Below, one piece after another: positions 30,416-34,026 of a stretch of DNA of 34,026 bases. The position numbers and the translations under genes were made by a program. Position 1 is the stretch's first letter. Every line of letters begins with the position of its first letter. Source of the stretch: Betaproteobacteria bacterium (GTDB lineage: Bacteria; Pseudomonadota; Gammaproteobacteria; Burkholderiales; SG8-41); the NCBI GenBank assembly GCA_016199545.1, contig JACQGN010000158.1, forward strand, positions 1 to 34,026. The letters run 5' to 3'. The notes under the pieces were generated by a model that did no database searches, was not told the DNA's origin, and worked only from the letters and a program-made list of their open reading frames with translations.

Positions 30416-32035
30416 TTACTTGTCCAGCCATACGTTATCGAGGTGCTGGTTCATGTGGTGGCTCGGGCTGATTTTCCATCCCTTTACATACGAGCGGTGG
30501 GGAACGATACGGTGCCACCACAGTATCGAGAACTGGTTGGCATGCGTGTCCAGCGTGAGCTTCGTAATATCGAGCATCAGCTTGCGCTGTTCCTTGACAT
30601 CGGTCAAGCGGATCATCTTGTCGTAGGCCGCATCGACATCGCGGTCAATGAATTGTCCGTACTGGATGCTGGAGCGGTCGGCCGAAAGGTACTTGGTGAC
30701 GTCCACCAACGGGTTGACTACGTAATTACAGGAGGCGTCGGTGGAGACGTCAAATTCCTTGGTCTGGCGCAGTATGTTCAAGTACGGTCCCGTCGGATGA
30801 GTCTCCTGCTTGAAATTGATCCCGACCTGTTTCCACTGGTCGACGAGCCAGGTGGCCACGATCTTGTAGGGCTGATCGACGCCGCGCACGAGGAACTTGT
30901 ACTCCTTCGACAAGTCAGCCCCCGACTCCTTGAGCAGCCTGCGCGCCTCTGCGCGCGATTTCTTGATGTCGGGCCACCAGCCTGCGATCTGCTGCATCTC
31001 CTCATTGGTCGGGGAGAGCGCATGGCCGGGGTAGGTTATGCCGCCCACAGTCTTGACAAGCGCGATCTTGGATAGATACTTGGAACCGCCCCAGCGATCC
31101 ACCGCCAGCGTGAGCGCGCGGCGCACGCGCACGTCGTCGAAGGGCTTACGCTTGTGATTCGGCACGAAGGAGATCCCGCAGTTCCACACGCTCTCCTGCA
31201 CGGTGATTTCCTTGCCGAGCGCTTTGACCAGGTCATCGCGCGCCGCCGGCGGGAAACCGCGGAACTCGATGGCGGCGCGGTCGCCGCGGATCGCCTGCAC
31301 CCGCAGCGACTCTTTCTTGGCGAAGATCGCCTTGAAGCCGTCGAGATAAGGCAGGCCCTTGTGGTGGTAGTCGGGGTTGCGCTCGCCGCGCATGAACGCG
31401 CCCGCCTCGCGTTCCTTGAAGATAAAGGGCCCGCTGCCGTTGATGTTCTTCTCGTACCAGTGCATGTCCTTGTCCAGCACGCTCTTCTGGTAGATCCAGT
31501 TAAAGGGTGAGGCGAGCGCCGGGATGAAGGCGTTGCTCGCGAACTTGAGCTTGAATACCACCGTGCTGTCGTCCGGGGCGTTCACGCTCTCGACCATGCT
31601 ATACATCTGACGGCGCTGGCTCCTCACGCCTTCCGGGGGCCAAATGATTTTCTTGTACGTGGCCACTACGTCCTGCGCCGTCAACTTTTCGCCGGTGTGG
31701 AATTTCACGTCGCCGCGGATCTTGAACGTGTAAGTAGTGTTGTCGTCAGTCGGCGCCGGCACCTTGCCCACGCACACGTCGCACACAATGTCCGTGAGCG
31801 AGGAAGGATTATCCGGATTTATCCGGATCAACAAGCTGTAAAAGGGGCCCACTGGATGGATCAACGCGAAGGTGCCCTCACGATGCCCATCGTAGCTGGG
31901 CGGCTCATCGGGAACGACAAACTCAAGGATGCCGCCACGCTTCGGAGTCTGTGCCCCTGCCGAGCCGGCTGCGCTGATGCCGAACGCGATGGCTGCCAGC
32001 GCGGTGCATACTGCTTTTCTGCGGATGCTTTTCAT
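30416..32035 (-). CDS. ABC importer periplasmic substrate-binding protein (SBP family 5)
   Basis: A 539-residue DppA/OppA-type receptor. The signal peptide covers residues 1-29 (KSIRRKAVCTALAAIAFGI then SAAGSAGAQT). The mature part contains the family-5 opening GGILEFVVPDEPPSYDGHRE, TYTFKIRGDVKFHTGEKLTAQDV, and VRRALTLAVDRWGG. It delivers its ligand to the B/C permease. ATG at 32035 is chosen because AGGAGG lies seven bases upstream; the frame continues to 32053. Unusually for the order D-F-A-B-C, the receptor gene is third, after both ATPases. One cysteine pair (CDVCVG near residue 90) is present in the mature protein and could form a disulfide. Confidence 0.94.
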   Translation of the reverse strand: MKSIRRKAVCTALAAIAFGISAAGSAGAQTPKRGGILEFVVPDEPPSYDGHREGTFALIHPVGPFYSLLIRINPDNPSSLTDIVCDVCVGKVPAPTDDNTTYTFKIRGDVKFHTGEKLTAQDVVATYKKIIWPPEGVRSQRRQMYSMVESVNAPDDSTVVFKLKFASNAFIPALASPFNWIYQKSVLDKDMHWYEKNINGSGPFIFKEREAGAFMRGERNPDYHHKGLPYLDGFKAIFAKKESLRVQAIRGDRAAIEFRGFPPAARDDLVKALGKEITVQESVWNCGISFVPNHKRKPFDDVRVRRALTLAVDRWGGSKYLSKIALVKTVGGITYPGHALSPTNEEMQQIAGWWPDIKKSRAEARRLLKESGADLSKEYKFLVRGVDQPYKIVATWLVDQWKQVGINFKQETHPTGPYLNILRQTKEFDVSTDASCNYVVNPLVDVTKYLSADRSSIQYGQFIDRDVDAAYDKMIRLTDVKEQRKLMLDITKLTLDTHANQFSILWWHRIVPHRSYVKGWKISPSHHMNQHLDNVWLDK

Positions 32036-32117
32036 AACTTCCTCCTCGCTCAAAAAATCATCTACTCCCCGACGATCGTCACGCTCCCTTGAATTTCACG
32101 GCAACTCGAAACATTGG

Positions 32118-33149
32118 CTACACGCGCGGGCAGGCCACCCAATGCCCTGGCTTCAGTTGCCGCAACTGCGGTACTTCCTGCCGGCAGCTATCGACCGCAA
32201 GCGGGCAGCGCGGATGAAACACGCAGCCGCCAGGCGGATTGATCGGACTCGGTATTTCGCCCTTCATGACGTTGCGGGCACGCAGTTTCTCGATATCCGG
32301 ATCCGGGATCGGCACGGCCTCGAGCAGCGCCCGGGTGTAGGGATGCAGCGGATTGGTGAACAGCTCGTCGGAATCGGCGAGTTCCACCAGCCGCCCGAGG
32401 TACATCACGGCGACCCGGTGGCACAAATGGCGCACCACGCTCAAATCATGGGCGATAAACAGATACGAAAGGTTGAACTGCTCGCGCAGGTCCTCCAGCA
32501 GATTGATCACCTGGGCCTGGATCGAAACGTCCAGAGCGGACACCGCCTCGTCGCAAATGATGAAATGTGGGTTGAGCGACAGTGCACGCGCGATGCCCAC
32601 CCGCTGGCGCTGTCCACCGCTCATTTCGTGCGGATAGCGGTCCATGAACTTCGGATTGAGCCCGCATACCGAAAGCAGCTCCGCCACGCGCTGGTCACGT
32701 TCTTTCCGTTTCGGGTAGATGCCATGGACCTTCATCGGTTCCCCGATAATGGAGCCCACCTTCATCCGCGGATTGAGCGAACTGAAGGGGTCCTGGAAAA
32801 TGACCTGCATCCGTTCGCGTTTTTCGTTTAAAGCGTCGCGGTCGAGATTGCAGAGGTTCTGGCCCTCGAAAATGATCTCGCCCGACGTCGGCTTTTCGAG
32901 ACGCAGGATGCAGCGCCCGGTGGTGGTCTTTCCGCAGCCGGATTCTCCGACCAACCCCAAGGCTTCGCCGCGCGCGATGGTGAAGCTCACGTCATCGACC
33001 GCCTTGATCCGTGCCGCCTTGTTGAGAGAGAAAATACCGCCCGCGACCGTAAAGTGCATTTTCAAATTCCGCACCTCGAGCAACGGGGGACGGGCCTGCG
33101 CCGTCCGGGGTGTATCGGGACGCAACGTTGCGCCTGCAACCGCGCTCAT
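32118..33149 (-). CDS. Dpp/Opp-type ABC importer ATPase, F subunit
   Basis: A 343-residue ATPase. Walker [10 protein letters not shown] is at residues 68-76, the Q-loop glutamine in [13 protein letters not shown] at 119, the signature [15 protein letters not shown] at 176-190, Walker [13 protein letters not shown] with Asp200 and Glu201, and the H-loop His234 in [11 protein letters not shown]. The C-terminal oligopeptide/dipeptide extension carries four cysteines ([16 protein letters not shown] and ACPRV), typical of the family. Its ATG overlaps the TGA of the D subunit (ATGA), so the two ATPases are made together. It energises import with the D subunit. Confidence 0.96.
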   Translation of the reverse strand: MSAVAGATLRPDTPRTAQARPPLLEVRNLKMHFTVAGGIFSLNKAARIKAVDDVSFTIARGEALGLVGESGCGKTTTGRCILRLEKPTSGEIIFEGQNLCNLDRDALNEKRERMQVIFQDPFSSLNPRMKVGSIIGEPMKVHGIYPKRKERDQRVAELLSVCGLNPKFMDRYPHEMSGGQRQRVGIARALSLNPHFIICDEAVSALDVSIQAQVINLLEDLREQFNLSYLFIAHDLSVVRHLCHRVAVMYLGRLVELADSDELFTNPLHPYTRALLEAVPIPDPDIEKLRARNVMKGEIPSPINPPGGCVFHPRCPLAVDSCRQEVPQLRQLKPGHWVACPRV

Positions 33150-34026
33150 GAAGCCTCCTTCAGCAGACGCTCAAGCCGGGCCTTCTCAAAGCACGCCGAA
33201 GTGTGGTCACTCGCCACCGCTTCGAGCGGCGGCGTCCCCCGCACGCAACGCTCCACGGCGAAACTGCAGCGCGGCCGATAGGCGCAACCTTCGATTTCCC
33301 GGGTAAGGTCGGGTGGCTGACCGTCGATCGGGATCAAACGCTCGCCGCGCGGCCGGTCCATGCGCGGGATACTGTGCAAAAGTCCCAGCGTGTAGGGATG
33401 AACCGGCCGGTGATAAATGTCCGAGGCAACCCCGCTTTCCACAATCTTGCCTGCGTACATGACGTTGACGCGGTCGGCGTAACGGGCCACCACCCCGAGG
33501 TTGTGCGTGATGATGACGAGCGCGACCCCGAAGCGTTTCGTGAGGTCTCTCATCAACTCCAGGATTTGCGCCTGGATGGTCACATCCAGCGCGGTGGTCG
33601 GTTCATCGGCAATAATGAGCTTCGGCTGGCACGACAGCGCGAGTGCAATCATCACGCGCTGGCGCATGCCGCCACTCAGGTGATGGGGGTACTGTTGCAG
33701 TCGCCGCGCGGCCTCGGAGATTCCCACCATGTCGAGTAGTTCAGTCGCGCGAGCCTGCGCCTTGTCGGGGCTGAGATTAAGGTGCAGTTCCATGCCTTCG
33801 CAAAGCTGCTGGCCGATGGTCAGCACCGGATTGAGCGATGTCATCGGGTCTTGAAACACGAAGCCGATGCGCCCGCCGCGCACCTGGCGGATGTCGGCCT
33901 CGGTCATTTTGAGCAGGTCGCGCGAGCCGTAGCCGTCATGGAAGATGGCCTGACCGCCCTCGATCTTTGCCGGGGGATCGGGGAGCAGGCGAAGCATGGA
34001 CATCATGGTCACGCTCTTGCCGCAGC
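33146..34026 (-). CDS. Dpp/Opp-type ABC importer ATPase, D subunit, 5' truncated by the window end
   Basis: The frame runs off the right end of the window inside the Walker A motif: the last visible codons give C-G-K-S-V-T. What remains (about 293 codons) includes [12 protein letters not shown] (Q-loop), [15 protein letters not shown] (signature), [12 protein letters not shown] (Walker B), [14 protein letters not shown] (H-loop) and the C-terminal peptide-transporter extension with [16 protein letters not shown]. The missing part should be about 45 residues. The GTG at 34012 is internal and not the start. Residues after Walker A ([26 protein letters not shown]) are the region copied in the scar at 28296-28410. 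Confidence 0.95.
   Translation of the reverse strand, partial: CGKSVTMMSMLRLLPDPPAKIEGGQAIFHDGYGSRDLLKMTEADIRQVRGGRIGFVFQDPMTSLNPVLTIGQQLCEGMELHLNLSPDKAQARATELLDMVGISEAARRLQQYPHHLSGGMRQRVMIALALSCQPKLIIADEPTTALDVTIQAQILELMRDLTKRFGVALVIITHNLGVVARYADRVNVMYAGKIVESGVASDIYHRPVHPYTLGLLHSIPRMDRPRGERLIPIDGQPPDLTREIEGCAYRPRCSFAVERCVRGTPPLEAVASDHTSACFEKARLERLLKEAS

Overview
The window is a GC-rich, densely coded stretch of chromosome. It most likely comes from a betaproteobacterium (Burkholderiales-like): two orphan Bug/TctC-type solute receptors stand without TctA/TctB, CoA-ester catabolism genes are abundant, and long shadow ORFs run opposite almost every gene. There are no phage genes, complete insertion sequences, rRNA or CRISPR arrays.

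Left end (1-2944, + strand): the 3' part of a GltD/NfnL-type flavoprotein, a CAT-anticodon tRNA, a small PII-like PG0541-type protein directly abutting a multi-pass membrane protein, and an ankyrin-repeat protein.

Block A (3118-14098, all - strand): ten catabolic genes. Transcription runs from a MenB/BadI-like ring-opening crotonase through an acyl-CoA ligase, enoyl-CoA hydratase, acyl-CoA dehydrogenase, 3-hydroxyacyl-CoA dehydrogenase, a stand-alone 3HCDH C-terminal-domain protein, a CaiB/AMACR-type protein, a zinc-free quinone oxidoreductase and an MmgE/PrpD protein to an SDR. Ligase, dehydrogenase, hydratase, alcohol dehydrogenase and BadI-type hydrolase are the activities used to degrade cyclohexanecarboxylate-like alicyclic acids via CoA esters. 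That substrate class is an inference.

Block B (14227-25746, all + strand): a good sigma70 promoter in the divergent gap precedes a two-cysteine Asp/Glu-racemase-family enzyme, an FAD oxidoreductase, two small EthD/Dabb-like proteins on either side of a Bug receptor, a Lys/Ala/Pro-rich exported protein with a strong terminator, then HyuA and HyuB (hydantoinase/oxoprolinase type) and two PLP enzymes (a class V aminotransferase and a threonine-synthase-like protein). No pathway that I can name covers all of these.

Block C (25813-34026, - strand): a second orphan Bug receptor, a 0.6-kb gap holding a decayed coding fragment, and a Dpp/Opp-type ABC importer ordered ATPase D (cut by the window end), ATPase F, binding protein, permease B, permease C, and a second permease C. 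The two C permeases are a tandem duplication. Between them lie a fragment of a D-type ATPase gene and the last seven codons of a B-type permease gene, which record the rearrangement.

In Blocks A and B, gaps between genes are filled by several unrelated families of palindromic or tandem-plus-inverted repeats, and in six cases the stop codon of the upstream gene lies inside or against a repeat. The most unusual is a 210-bp composite at 18549-18758, with a large hairpin at each end and 13-bp inverted repeats just inside. These repeats and the dpp duplication scar are the most notable structures not explained by ordinary genes.
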